Shown here in pieces: positions 1-6,982 of a stretch of 9,522 bases of DNA. The position numbers and the translations under genes were made by a program. This DNA is from SZUA-265 sp966249405. Its GTDB lineage: Bacteria; Myxococcota_A; Polyangia; Polyangiales; Polyangiaceae. Every line of letters begins with the position of its first letter. Position 1 is the first letter of the stretch. The DNA is taken from contig CBINDO010000317.1 in NCBI GenBank assembly GCA_966249405.1, forward strand, positions 1-9,522. Reading direction: 5' to 3'. The notes beneath the pieces are model-generated. The model worked only from the letters and a program-made list of their open reading frames with translations, made no database searches and was not told where the DNA came from.

Positions 1-84
1 TTCCCGCGTTTTATTTTTCGGGGACGCTTCGGTTGGGTGGCCAATGTGTCTGCGGCCTTTGCGTCGGGGCCACCACGCCACGAA

Positions 85-903
85 TTAGGCGCCGAACCAT
101 ACCGTATACAGCCAAACCAACGGACCCACGACGAGCAGCGCATCGACCCGATCCAACATTCCGCCGTGGCCGGGGAGCAGCTGCCCCGAGTCTTTCACCG
201 CCGTCGAGCGCTTGAGCAGAGATTCGGCGAGATCACCGAGCTGCCCCATGACGCCGCAGACGAAGCCCAAAACCAAGCCGTCGGTGAGCGGGATCGAGTG
301 CAAGTAGATGAAGTGCGCGAGGCACGCGGCGAGCAACCCGCCGCCGATGGCACCGAAAAAACCCTCCCACGTCTTGTTGGGGCTGACGCTGGGGTAGAGC
401 TTGTGTTTGCCCAAATAACGACCTGCGAAGTAGCCGCCGGTGTCTGCGAGCCACGCAAACATCAACGTCATCATCACGTAGCCGGGGCCGTCACTCCCCT
501 GGTCTCGTCGCAGAACGGCGATCGCCAGGAGCAACGCGACGTAAGGGGGAACGGCGATTCCAGCAAGCAATCGCAGCGCCGCAGTTGGGATCTCTCCGAG
601 CCGCCACAACGGCGTGAGCAATCCCACGACGATTGAGCCCATCATCAACGTGAGCAAAACGCGGGCATCGTCCCCGAAGTAATAGACGCCAGCGGCGAGC
701 CCGACACTCTGAGCGGCGCCGACGGCGCGAGCAACCTTGTCGCCCGGGTGCGTCATTCCGAACGCCTCCCAACCCGCTGCAGCCACGCCGACCAGCGTCA
801 CGGCGAGCCAGCACCAGTCGGGACCTCGGTACATGATGTACGTCAGGATTGGGATCGCGATACCCGCGGTGGCGAGGCGGCTCTTGAGGTTGCTTTTGCC
901 CAC
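85..903 (-). CDS. cdsA: Phosphatidate cytidylyltransferase (CDP-diacylglycerol synthase)
   Basis: Converts phosphatidic acid and CTP to CDP-diacylglycerol and pyrophosphate in the inner membrane, the branch point for phosphatidylglycerol, cardiolipin and phosphatidylethanolamine. The 272-residue length is normal for the family. The family signature is intact near the C-terminus: S228, K231-R232, K237-D238, then PGHGG (244-248) and DRVD (251-254). Upstream are DTGGYFAGR (154-162), SPNKTWEG (174-181) and GDLAES (223-228), all typical of CdsA. Hydrophobic segments fill the rest, as expected for a polytopic enzyme. The start is GTG at 903-901; an in-frame TAA at 916-918 (as read on the minus strand) rules out a longer form, and no strong Shine-Dalgarno is visible. 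In many bacteria cdsA sits between uppS and dxr; here the upstream neighbour is a divergent, unrelated gene, and no dxr start is visible in the 84 bases after its stop. Function is confident; the exact start is slightly less so. Confidence 0.96.
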   Translation of the reverse strand: MGKSNLKSRLATAGIAIPILTYIMYRGPDWCWLAVTLVGVAAAGWEAFGMTHPGDKVARAVGAAQSVGLAAGVYYFGDDARVLLTLMMGSIVVGLLTPLWRLGEIPTAALRLLAGIAVPPYVALLLAIAVLRRDQGSDGPGYVMMTLMFAWLADTGGYFAGRYLGKHKLYPSVSPNKTWEGFFGAIGGGLLAACLAHFIYLHSIPLTDGLVLGFVCGVMGQLGDLAESLLKRSTAVKDSGQLLPGHGGMLDRVDALLVVGPLVWLYTVWFGA

Positions 904-986
904 TCGCCGACTGGCTTAACAGGCAACTCCCCTCGCTTTCAATTCAAAGCGCGCGGAACCTTTCGAGCCGAGGCTTCAACGGCCAA

Positions 987-1025
987 GCGACCCACAGCCT
1001 GGGTCGCACTCGACGCGGGCGACCC
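987..1025. repeat. Three-copy alternating heptamer; two mutually exclusive hairpins
   Basis: GCGACCC occurs at 987-993 and again at 1019-1025, and its reverse complement GGGTCGC lies between them at 1001-1007. The first two copies form a perfect 8-bp stem (987-994 with 1000-1007) with a 5-nt loop. The middle copy could instead pair with the third (1001-1007 with 1019-1025, 11-nt loop). A small 5-bp GCGGG/CCCGC stem (1015-1019 with 1023-1027) also overlaps the last copy. It lies 48-86 nt before the GTG chosen for the plus-strand gene. It could be a protein operator with repeated half-sites or an RNA switch; pairing is seen, function is not. Confidence 0.5.
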
Positions 1026-1060
1026 GCACGGTTCGCTTGCCGTTGCCAATGCCCTTCGGT

Positions 1061-1065
1061 AGAGG
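1061..1065 (+). promoter_or_regulatory. Ribosome binding site deciding the GTG start at 1073
   Basis: AGAGG lies 7 nt before GTG 1073. The in-frame alternatives, TTG 1037 and ATG 1049, have no purine-rich Shine-Dalgarno in front of them. This favours GTG 1073 and places a positively charged n-region directly before a hydrophobic stretch in the protein. Confidence 0.5.
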
Positions 1066-1072
1066 TCGCCGC

Positions 1073-3574
1073 GTGTTCAAGGGCTACCTCCACACACGAG
1101 CCGCGGTGGTGGCGGCGGGCTGTGCGTTGGCGCTCGGCCAGCGCTGTGTCTTACCGCGACCGCCCGAACGGGAGCTGCACCAGGTCGCAGAGTACCTCGG
1201 CGCCGCGGCCACCGACGCGGAATCGCTCGTCGTGGAGCCGAGCACCATCCAGTGGGAGGCTTCGGGAGGCGTCGCTTCGGACGTCCTCTTCGGACGGCGT
1301 GTGCTGTTTTTGGGGGCTACCGGTGTGGAAGCGCCGCACGACGTCTACCGTGCACGCGTCCGCGTCGCTCCGGATGGAGCTTTGCTCGAGGTCAACCAGT
1401 GGCGAAATTTGACCCAGACGGCGCTCGGTGACGAACTCGAGCTGGCCGTGCACGAGCAGCGTGCAGTGTTCGGTTCGCACGCCTACGGCGAACTCCAGGG
1501 GTTGTCCGCGCTGAGGCTGGACGGAGCGACGGACCTGACCCGCGGGAACCTCCTCAATCGGCTCCTGCTTCGGATCCGGGCTTTTCAAGAAACCGGGGCT
1601 TTTCGCGGCGTCGGTCGTGCCCATCTGGGGCTCAACCCCAGTGGTCCCCTCTTGGTTAACATCGAAGGACCGAGACTTGCCATTCGACCGGAGCGGTCCG
1701 AGCTCCAGGCAGTCGTCGATCTCGAGCGGCACTCCGTGCGGCAGAACGAAGACATCGTAGTGAGTCTCGCCCAACAGCACTACGGGGGCGATTACTGGCT
1801 GCACACCTTGGTCGACGTGACGCGCGACGCCGTGGGGCCCGGTCCTTTGGCGTGGTTGGAAACGCACTTCTTCCAGTGGCACGATTGGTGGCGTCAGCGT
1901 CGCTACGCCACGCAGGTGAGCGGTGCGGAGCTCGCGCCCAAGCCCGCCGTCACGACGACCTCGCCGGAGGTGTGGCCGCCGCCAAGCGTCTCACCGATGC
2001 TGACGCTCGCCGAGCCGGGCGAAGGCCAATGGCAAGCGGCCGGGTTCGAGATTGGAGGCGGAGAGACGCTCACTGCAGGTCCGGAGGCCCCGGTCTTTGC
2101 GCAGACCTGGCTGCGGCCAGATCCGAAACGGCCGTACGCGCGACTGCATCTCGTCGCCATGGACATGCGGCGATTGTCCCTCGGGATGGAGGCGGGTTTC
2201 GAGGAGCCCCGGCCGAAAACGGGACCGCCTGGCCGTGGCTCGTTGACGGACGACCCGCAGATACGGAAGCGCGTGGTGGCTACCTTCAACGGGGCCTTCA
2301 AGAGCATTCACGGCGATTACGGCATGATGGTCGATGGTCGCGTCCTGGTACCGCCCAAGCCCAACGCGGCGAGTGTGGTGGTGCGCAAAGACGGTTGGGT
2401 GGGGCTCGGCACTTGGCCAGACACGTTGGACATCCCAGCCGACCTACGCTTCTTCCGGCAAAACCTCGATCCGCTCGTTGCCGATGGGCAGATCAACCCG
2501 ACCGGGCGGCGCGAATGGGGCCTCAAGCTCGCGTCGGGGAGCGTCGTCACGGAACGTTCGGCGCTGTGCCGGACGCAAGCGGGTCAGTTGTACTACGCGT
2601 GGGGGAGCGAGTTGACGGGCGAGACGTTGGGTAACGCTCTGGCGCACGTGGGCTGCGTCTACGCGATTCACCTGGACATGAACCCAGGTCATGCTGGCTT
2701 GGTATTCACTCGCATCACCGATGACGCACCCGAGGAGGTGCGAGGTCAGGTGGCCACGAGCGAAATGTCCATTCACCCACGAGAACACGCGGTGTGGTCG
2801 GACAAGGACTTCTTCTACGTCGTGCGAACGTTCGCCGAGGAGCTCGGTGAACATGGTCGGGACGTGAGTTGGAGCCCCAGTCCAGGCCCGCAACCCCCAC
2901 CGAGTACGTGGCCAGCGTTGTGGACCGGCTCGGTTCAGCTCGGCAGCCTCGCCGTCCAATTGCTGCGCGTGGAGCCGGGCAGGACTCGTTATTCGCTCAC
3001 GGCGAGTTCACTCGAGCCGATGGTGGTTGGTCAGGCCGCGCCCCGACGGGAACTCGCTCCCGAGGAATTGGCTAGCGCAGTGCTTGCACTGAGTTTCGGG
3101 CACACGACTTCGCGCACGCGATATGGGATGGTCTTCGGTAACCGCGTCACGCTCCCGCTACAGTCGCGTTACGGAAACTTGGTCGTGCGCGGCGACGGAA
3201 ACCTCGAGGTGGTCGGCGCGCGAGACGACGTCCAGGTCGGCCCCAAGGACGTGGTCGTTCAGTTGCCGGAGTTAGTCAGCAACGGAGCCGTCACCGCGCA
3301 AGCCAGCCTGCGTGGCGGCCGCCGTGTGCGCGGTGGTGTTTGCGTCGTCGACGGGCGCTTGTGGATCGCGACGGTCGACCACGACAGCAGTGACGCCGTC
3401 GCGGTAACACTGCGAAATCTCGGGTGTAGTACCGTGCTCGAACTGGACCGTGGCTCCAAACACACCGTCGAGGTCCAGCGCCAAGACTTGGCGGGCCTCA
3501 GCGACCCCGAGCGCGAAACCGGATACCTGTGGGCGTTGTCGACCGCGATGCGCCCGCGAACTTACGAATTCTAA
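1073..3574 (+). CDS. Exported phosphodiester-glycosidase (NAGPA-like) protein with a second, degenerate C-terminal copy
   Basis: From GTG 1073 the product has 833 residues; starts at ATG 1049 or TTG 1037 would add 8 or 12. The N-terminus looks like a Sec signal or membrane anchor: charged MFKGYLHTR, then about 13 hydrophobic residues up to ALALG. Residues about 30-290 match no family I recognise. A proline-rich linker (about 290-310) follows. Residues about 340-550 resemble the phosphodiester glycosidase domain (NAGPA, PF09992): FNGAF at 405-409, YGMMVDG soon after, an LVADG segment (about 468-472), and an LGNALAHVGC helix leading to LDMNPGH (534-540). In this family a GlcNAc-1-phosphodiester-type bond is hydrolysed; the human member uncovers mannose-6-phosphate. 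The true substrate here is unknown. Residues about 618-800 repeat the same order of motifs in altered form. The protein probably acts in the periplasm, at the cell surface or outside. It is monocistronic and divergent from cdsA. The domain call is fairly sure; the function is not. Confidence 0.8.
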   Translation: MFKGYLHTRAAVVAAGCALALGQRCVLPRPPERELHQVAEYLGAAATDAESLVVEPSTIQWEASGGVASDVLFGRRVLFLGATGVEAPHDVYRARVRVAPDGALLEVNQWRNLTQTALGDELELAVHEQRAVFGSHAYGELQGLSALRLDGATDLTRGNLLNRLLLRIRAFQETGAFRGVGRAHLGLNPSGPLLVNIEGPRLAIRPERSELQAVVDLERHSVRQNEDIVVSLAQQHYGGDYWLHTLVDVTRDAVGPGPLAWLETHFFQWHDWWRQRRYATQVSGAELAPKPAVTTTSPEVWPPPSVSPMLTLAEPGEGQWQAAGFEIGGGETLTAGPEAPVFAQTWLRPDPKRPYARLHLVAMDMRRLSLGMEAGFEEPRPKTGPPGRGSLTDDPQIRKRVVATFNGAFKSIHGDYGMMVDGRVLVPPKPNAASVVVRKDGWVGLGTWPDTLDIPADLRFFRQNLDPLVADGQINPTGRREWGLKLASGSVVTERSALCRTQAGQLYYAWGSELTGETLGNALAHVGCVYAIHLDMNPGHAGLVFTRITDDAPEEVRGQVATSEMSIHPREHAVWSDKDFFYVVRTFAEELGEHGRDVSWSPSPGPQPPPSTWPALWTGSVQLGSLAVQLLRVEPGRTRYSLTASSLEPMVVGQAAPRRELAPEELASAVLALSFGHTTSRTRYGMVFGNRVTLPLQSRYGNLVVRGDGNLEVVGARDDVQVGPKDVVVQLPELVSNGAVTAQASLRGGRRVRGGVCVVDGRLWIATVDHDSSDAVAVTLRNLGCSTVLELDRGSKHTVEVQRQDLAGLSDPERETGYLWALSTAMRPRTYEF

Positions 3575-3816
3575 CGGAAACCGGATCAGCAGCGACTCGT
3601 AGCTGCCGCAGCTGCGTGGCGGCGTCAGCCGTTTGGGTCGAGCTCACGCCGCGGAAGGGTTTGTCGCCGGCTCGTGCCGACGTACGCGATTCCGCCCACG
3701 CCGTCTCGTGAGCCCGCGGCGACAAGTGCAGGCGAGGACAAAGCCTGACCGGCCCCCTTGTTAGATCGACGAGGAAAGATTAAAGCCACCGGCACAATTT
3801 GCGGAAGGACGCACCA
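3575..3816. promoter_or_regulatory. Non-coding gap before the exporter operon
   Basis: These 242 bases lie between the glycosidase stop and the first exporter gene. Short open frames cross it on both strands, but none has a ribosome binding site or a recognisable product. A 13-nt odd palindrome, AGCTGCCGCAGCT, lies at about 3601-3613, and a weak stem CGCCG/CGGCG at 3699-3703 with 3717-3721; neither is followed by a T-run, so termination is unproven. A weak sigma-70-like candidate is TTGTTA at 3758-3763 with an A/T-rich ATTAAA at 3779-3784; the spacing of 15 and poor -10 make it doubtful. The region most likely carries the operon promoter, judged from position. Confidence 0.35.
3803..3809 (+). 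promoter_or_regulatory. Ribosome binding site deciding the ATG start at 3817
   Basis: GGAAGGA is a strong Shine-Dalgarno 7 nt before ATG 3817. It overlaps the coding sequence that a longer reading from TTG 3799 would use, so the shorter start is preferred. Confidence 0.7.
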
Positions 3817-5088
3817 ATGGCTGACGATTTGCACCGAGACCTCATGTCCCTGAAAATTGATCGCGAGGCCCCGGCGCCGAGGTCCGGAGGCAAGTGGATC
3901 GTGTGGTTGTTGGTGGCTGCTGGCGTGGTTGGCGCCGTGACGTTGGCCAAGCCGACGTTGGAGGCGACGGTCTTCAAGACCCAGGTGAGCGTCACGGAGA
4001 TCAGCCGTGTCTCACCGGCGCAAGCGTCGATCGATCTCACCGCATCCGGCTACGTTCAGGCCGACGTTTCGTCGCGGGTCGCGCCGAAGGTACCGGGGCG
4101 CGTCGCGAACGTGCTCGTCAAGCAAGGCGAACGCGTGGAAGTCGGTCAGGTGTTGCTCGAGTTGGACCCCGCCGACGAAAAGGCAAACATCCAAACGGCG
4201 CAGAGCCAAGTGAGCGCCGCGCTGGCTCAAGCGCAGAGCGCGCGTGCGCGTGGCACCGTCGCCGAGGCCCAGCTCCAAGAAGCCGTGGTGCAGGCGACGC
4301 GTGAACGGCGCTTGGCGGACGAGCGTGTCGTCGGGTTCGCGGCCGCGGACGACTTGGAGGCTCGCGTATCCTCTTTGCGCCAGTCCGTGGACGCTGCCAA
4401 GGCGGAGGCCAAGGCGGCCGCTGCCCAAGCTCAGGCATTGCAGTCTCAGGTTAATGCACTCCAGACGTCGCTCGGCAACCTGACGTTGCGCGCGCCGATT
4501 TCCGGCACGGTCATCAATCGCCCCCCGCAGGTGGGTGAATACGTGGGACCGCAACCGCCCGGCGTGACGGTGGACATGGGCGGAATTCGAATCGCCGACT
4601 TCAGCACGATGCTCGTCGAGACGGACATTCCCGAAGGTCGCCTCGGCCAGGTCAAAGTCGGAGGTCCGGCAGAGATCGTCCTCGACGCGTATCCCGACCG
4701 TAGATACCGCGGCAAGGTCCGCGAGATCACGCCGCAGGTCGACCGCGCCAAGGCGACCGTGGTCGTCAAGGTGGCGTTCGCCGAGGACCCTGCCGGAGCG
4801 CTGCCGGACATGTCCGCGCGCGTCAGCTTCTTGGCGAAAGAGCTGGACCAGGAAGCGATGAAAATTCCGCCGAAGACCATCGTGCCGGGCACGGCCATCG
4901 TCGACCGCGGCGGTTCGAAAGTCGTATTCGTCGTCGAAGACGGGAAGGCGCGCATGCGGGCCGTTACCTTGGGGCCAGCCTTCGGCACCGGCTTCGAGCT
5001 CGCGTCCGGCCCCAACCCAGGAACCCAGATCGTAAACAACCCGCCGGCAACGCTTGCCGACGGTCAAAGCGTAAAGCTCGTCGATTGA
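3817..5088 (+). CDS. Periplasmic adaptor (membrane-fusion) subunit of an ABC exporter, MacA/HlyD type
   Basis: A 423-residue adaptor that would link inner-membrane permeases to an outer-membrane channel. A short cytoplasmic N-terminus is followed by one membrane segment (about 27-44), anchoring it with the bulk in the periplasm. A first half-lipoyl segment (about 86-118, VPGRVANVLVKQGERVEVGQ) leads into an alanine/glutamine-rich alpha-hairpin coiled coil (about 123-216). The second half-lipoyl segment follows (RAPISGTV at 225-232, ending VGEYVG at 239-244), then a beta-barrel domain (about 255-340) and a membrane-proximal domain to the end. This is the usual order for MacA and RND/HlyD adaptors. 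There is no cysteine lipobox, so it is held by the transmembrane helix and not by a lipid. It is the first gene of the exporter operon, 34 nt before the ATPase. The family is sure; the cargo and the outer-membrane partner are not visible. Confidence 0.93.
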   Translation: MADDLHRDLMSLKIDREAPAPRSGGKWIVWLLVAAGVVGAVTLAKPTLEATVFKTQVSVTEISRVSPAQASIDLTASGYVQADVSSRVAPKVPGRVANVLVKQGERVEVGQVLLELDPADEKANIQTAQSQVSAALAQAQSARARGTVAEAQLQEAVVQATRERRLADERVVGFAAADDLEARVSSLRQSVDAAKAEAKAAAAQAQALQSQVNALQTSLGNLTLRAPISGTVINRPPQVGEYVGPQPPGVTVDMGGIRIADFSTMLVETDIPEGRLGQVKVGGPAEIVLDAYPDRRYRGKVREITPQVDRAKATVVVKVAFAEDPAGALPDMSARVSFLAKELDQEAMKIPPKTIVPGTAIVDRGGSKVVFVVEDGKARMRAVTLGPAFGTGFELASGPNPGTQIVNNPPATLADGQSVKLVD

Positions 5089-5122
5089 GCGAACCACCCA
5101 GAAGGCTAATTCAGGAGCAAAC

Positions 5123-5809
5123 ATGAGCCAAGACAGCAAGGCACCGATGATCGAAGTGTCCAAAGCGACGAAGACCTACTACCGCGGTAAAGAGAAGGTA
5201 GAAGTGCTGAAGGGCTTGAGCCTGGATATCGCCGAAGGGTCGTTCGAGGCACTGATGGGACCTTCGGGGTCCGGCAAGAGTACTCTTCTCAACCTCATCG
5301 CCGGCCTAGATACCGCTACAGCGGGCGCAGTGCGCGTCGCGGGAGCCGATCTGGGCGCACTCAGCGAGGGTGAACGCGCGAAATGGCGTTCTCAGAACGT
5401 CGGTTTCGTGTTCCAGACGTTCAACCTCATCCCCGTGCTCACCGCCCTCGAGAACGTCGAGTTGCCGTTGTTGCTCACCAAGCTGTCGTCGGCCGAACGG
5501 AAGAAGCGCGCCGAGACCGCCCTCAAGGTGGTGGGCCTAGCTGAACGCATGAAGCATTACCCCCGCGAATTGTCCGGCGGCCAGGAACAACGGGTTACAA
5601 TCGCGCGCGCCATCGTTACCGATCCGCGGCTCATCGTCGCCGACGAGCCGACCGGTGATTTGGACCGTGAAAACGCGCAGGAAATCCTCAACCTGCTGTG
5701 CAAGTTGAACGAAGAGTTCAACAAGACAATCATCATGGTGACTCACGATCCGGCGGCTGCGGAGCGCGCCAAGATCGTCCACCGCTTGGACAAGGGTGTA
5801 CTCGCATGA
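5123..5809 (+). CDS. ABC exporter ATPase subunit, LolD/MacB type
   Basis: A 228-residue stand-alone nucleotide-binding protein of the LolD/MacB (DevA-like) branch, powering the two permeases encoded next. All catalytic motifs are present: Walker A GPSGSGKST (46-54), Q-loop glutamine 98, signature LSGGQ (150-154) followed by EQR, Walker B LIVADE (170-175) with catalytic E175, the GDLD D-loop (178-181) typical of this branch, and the switch histidine in THD (H208). The length is that of LolD, with no fused membrane domain, unlike true MacB. AGGAG at 5113-5117 lies 5 nt before ATG 5123. Its stop overlaps the start of the next gene (ATGA at 5806-5809), pointing to translational coupling and a fixed stoichiometry. 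No specific symbol is given because LolD, MacB and DevA relatives cannot be told apart on motifs alone. Confidence 0.95.
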   Translation: MSQDSKAPMIEVSKATKTYYRGKEKVEVLKGLSLDIAEGSFEALMGPSGSGKSTLLNLIAGLDTATAGAVRVAGADLGALSEGERAKWRSQNVGFVFQTFNLIPVLTALENVELPLLLTKLSSAERKKRAETALKVVGLAERMKHYPRELSGGQEQRVTIARAIVTDPRLIVADEPTGDLDRENAQEILNLLCKLNEEFNKTIIMVTHDPAAAERAKIVHRLDKGVLA

Positions 5810-6981
5810 ACCTAGCTTCGATCGGGGTTCGGAGCGTGCTTCGTAACCGGTTCCGAACCGTCCTGACGACGGTCGGGGTCGCGGTCGCGATCATCGCCTT
5901 CATCATGTTGCGCACGGTGCTCTCGTCGTGGATGGCGGCGTCCGAGTTCGCCGCCAAAGACCGCATCGTCACGCGCCACAAGGTTTCTTTCATCATGCCG
6001 TTGCCCGGCAAATACCTGACGGAGCTGGCGCAACGTCCGGGCATCAAGCGCGCGGCGCCGATGTCGTGGTTCGGCGGCAAAGACCCGAAACACGAGCAGG
6101 AATTCTTCGGCACGATCGCCGTCGATCCAGATTCGTTCCTCGAGGTCTACGACGAAATCCTCATCACTCCCGAAGTTCGCGATGCTTGGAAGGCGGATCG
6201 TCAGGGGGCGATCGTCGGCGATGCCATCGCCAAGAAGCTGGGGTGGAAGCAGGGTGATCGCGTCACTTTGGAAGGCAGCATCTATCCAGGAGAATGGGAG
6301 TTCACGATCTCCGGGATCTACACGGCCACACGTCAATCCGTCGACCGCGCGACGCTCTACTTTCACTACCCATACCTGAACGAGTGGTTGCGAAAGAACA
6401 ACCCGACGGGGGCGGACATGGTGGGTTGGGTCGGTTCGCGCATCGAGAAGGGACTGCAGCCCGCGGCCGTGGCCAAAGAGATCGATGCGTACTTCGAGGA
6501 GCGCGACGTGCAGACGTTGAGCCAAGACGAACACTCGTTCAACAGCTCGTTTTTGGGGATGCTCAGCGCCATCTTGAAGGCGCTCGATATCGTGTCGGTC
6601 GTGATCCTAGCGATCATGATGTTGATCCTCGGCAATACGATCGCCATGGGCGTGCGTGAGCGCACCCAAGAGTATGGCGTGCTGCGGGCGATCGGCTTCT
6701 TGCCCAAGCACCTGGTGGTGTTCGTGCTCGGCGAGGCGGCTACCGTGGGATTGCTGGGTGGCGCGCTCGGGCTGGCCTTGGCGTACCCGCTCGTGGAGCG
6801 CGGCATGGGCCGCTTTTTGGAGGAGAACATGGGCGGTTTCTTCCCATTCTTCCGCATCGACACGGGGACCAGCGTCGCGGCGATTTCGCTGAGCGTCGCG
6901 CTCGGGTTAATCTCGGGCATCATCCCCGCGTATCAGGTCTCCAAACTCGAGGTCGTGGCCTCCCTACGAAAGGTCGGCTGA
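5806..6981 (+). CDS. ABC exporter permease 1, FtsX/MacB family
   Basis: A 391-residue integral membrane protein with the MacB/FtsX layout: a first membrane helix (about 20-42), a large periplasmic domain (about 43-258), and three C-terminal helices (about 260-282, 303-328, 354-375). The cytoplasmic loop after helix 2 has the conserved coupling segment RERTQEYGVLRAIGF (284-298), which contacts the ATPase in this family. The C-terminus ends with the usual KLEVVASLR-type tail. ATG 5806 was chosen over longer in-frame readings because it overlaps the ATPase stop in an ATGA arrangement, begins with the typical N-terminal amphipathic helix (IGVRSVLRNRFR), and has AAGGG at 5792-5796 nine bases upstream. 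A single base separates it from the second permease. It probably pairs with that protein as a heterodimer, by analogy with LolC/LolE; this pairing is inference. Confidence 0.93.
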   Translation: MNLASIGVRSVLRNRFRTVLTTVGVAVAIIAFIMLRTVLSSWMAASEFAAKDRIVTRHKVSFIMPLPGKYLTELAQRPGIKRAAPMSWFGGKDPKHEQEFFGTIAVDPDSFLEVYDEILITPEVRDAWKADRQGAIVGDAIAKKLGWKQGDRVTLEGSIYPGEWEFTISGIYTATRQSVDRATLYFHYPYLNEWLRKNNPTGADMVGWVGSRIEKGLQPAAVAKEIDAYFEERDVQTLSQDEHSFNSSFLGMLSAILKALDIVSVVILAIMMLILGNTIAMGVRERTQEYGVLRAIGFLPKHLVVFVLGEAATVGLLGGALGLALAYPLVERGMGRFLEENMGGFFPFFRIDTGTSVAAISLSVALGLISGIIPAYQVSKLEVVASLRKVG

Positions 6982-6982
6982 A

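Larger units (their letters stand above)
904..1072. promoter_or_regulatory. Divergent intergenic region between cdsA and the glycosidase gene
   Basis: This 169-base region separates two divergent genes and must hold the start signals for both unless they are transcribed from further away. No convincing sigma-70 -35/-10 pair is visible on either strand; on the minus strand a TTGAAA-like hexamer lies near 940-945 with only a poor -10 (TTAAGC-like) after it. The striking content is the repeat set at 987-1025, listed separately. The regulatory role is inferred from position. Confidence 0.4.

Noticed and set aside
1..20. T-rich run (TTTTATTTTT at 10-19) at the left edge that could be the tail of a plus-strand terminator
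   Set aside because: The left arm of any stem would lie outside the window, so there is nothing to pair it with; it may be chance.
37..636. Plus-strand frame of 199 codons opposite cdsA, and another at 748-1062
   Set aside because: Both lie antisense to a complete, motif-verified cdsA and show no domain or start signals.
1151..1882. Minus-strand frame of 243 codons and plus-strand frame 1852-2634 in another phase, both over the glycosidase gene
   Set aside because: The glycosidase frame is continuous for 833 codons with recognisable motifs. The others show arginine/proline-rich composition and no family resemblance.
3601..3613. Odd palindrome AGCTGCCGCAGCT as a terminator after the glycosidase gene
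   Set aside because: The loop would be a single base unless inner pairs open, and no T-run follows. It is noted in the gap entry but not called as a terminator.
3529..3834. Short frames in the gap before the exporter operon (3529-3711 plus, 3625-3834 minus)
   Set aside because: No Shine-Dalgarno, no recognisable product, and the minus-strand one overlaps the start of the adaptor gene. The gap is better read as non-coding.
4012..5163. Long open frame (383 codons) on the minus strand opposite the adaptor gene
   Set aside because: It mirrors a gene with clear domain order on the plus strand. Its product is arginine- and histidine-rich without recognisable motifs, as antisense frames in GC-rich DNA commonly are, and it has no ribosome binding site that I can see.
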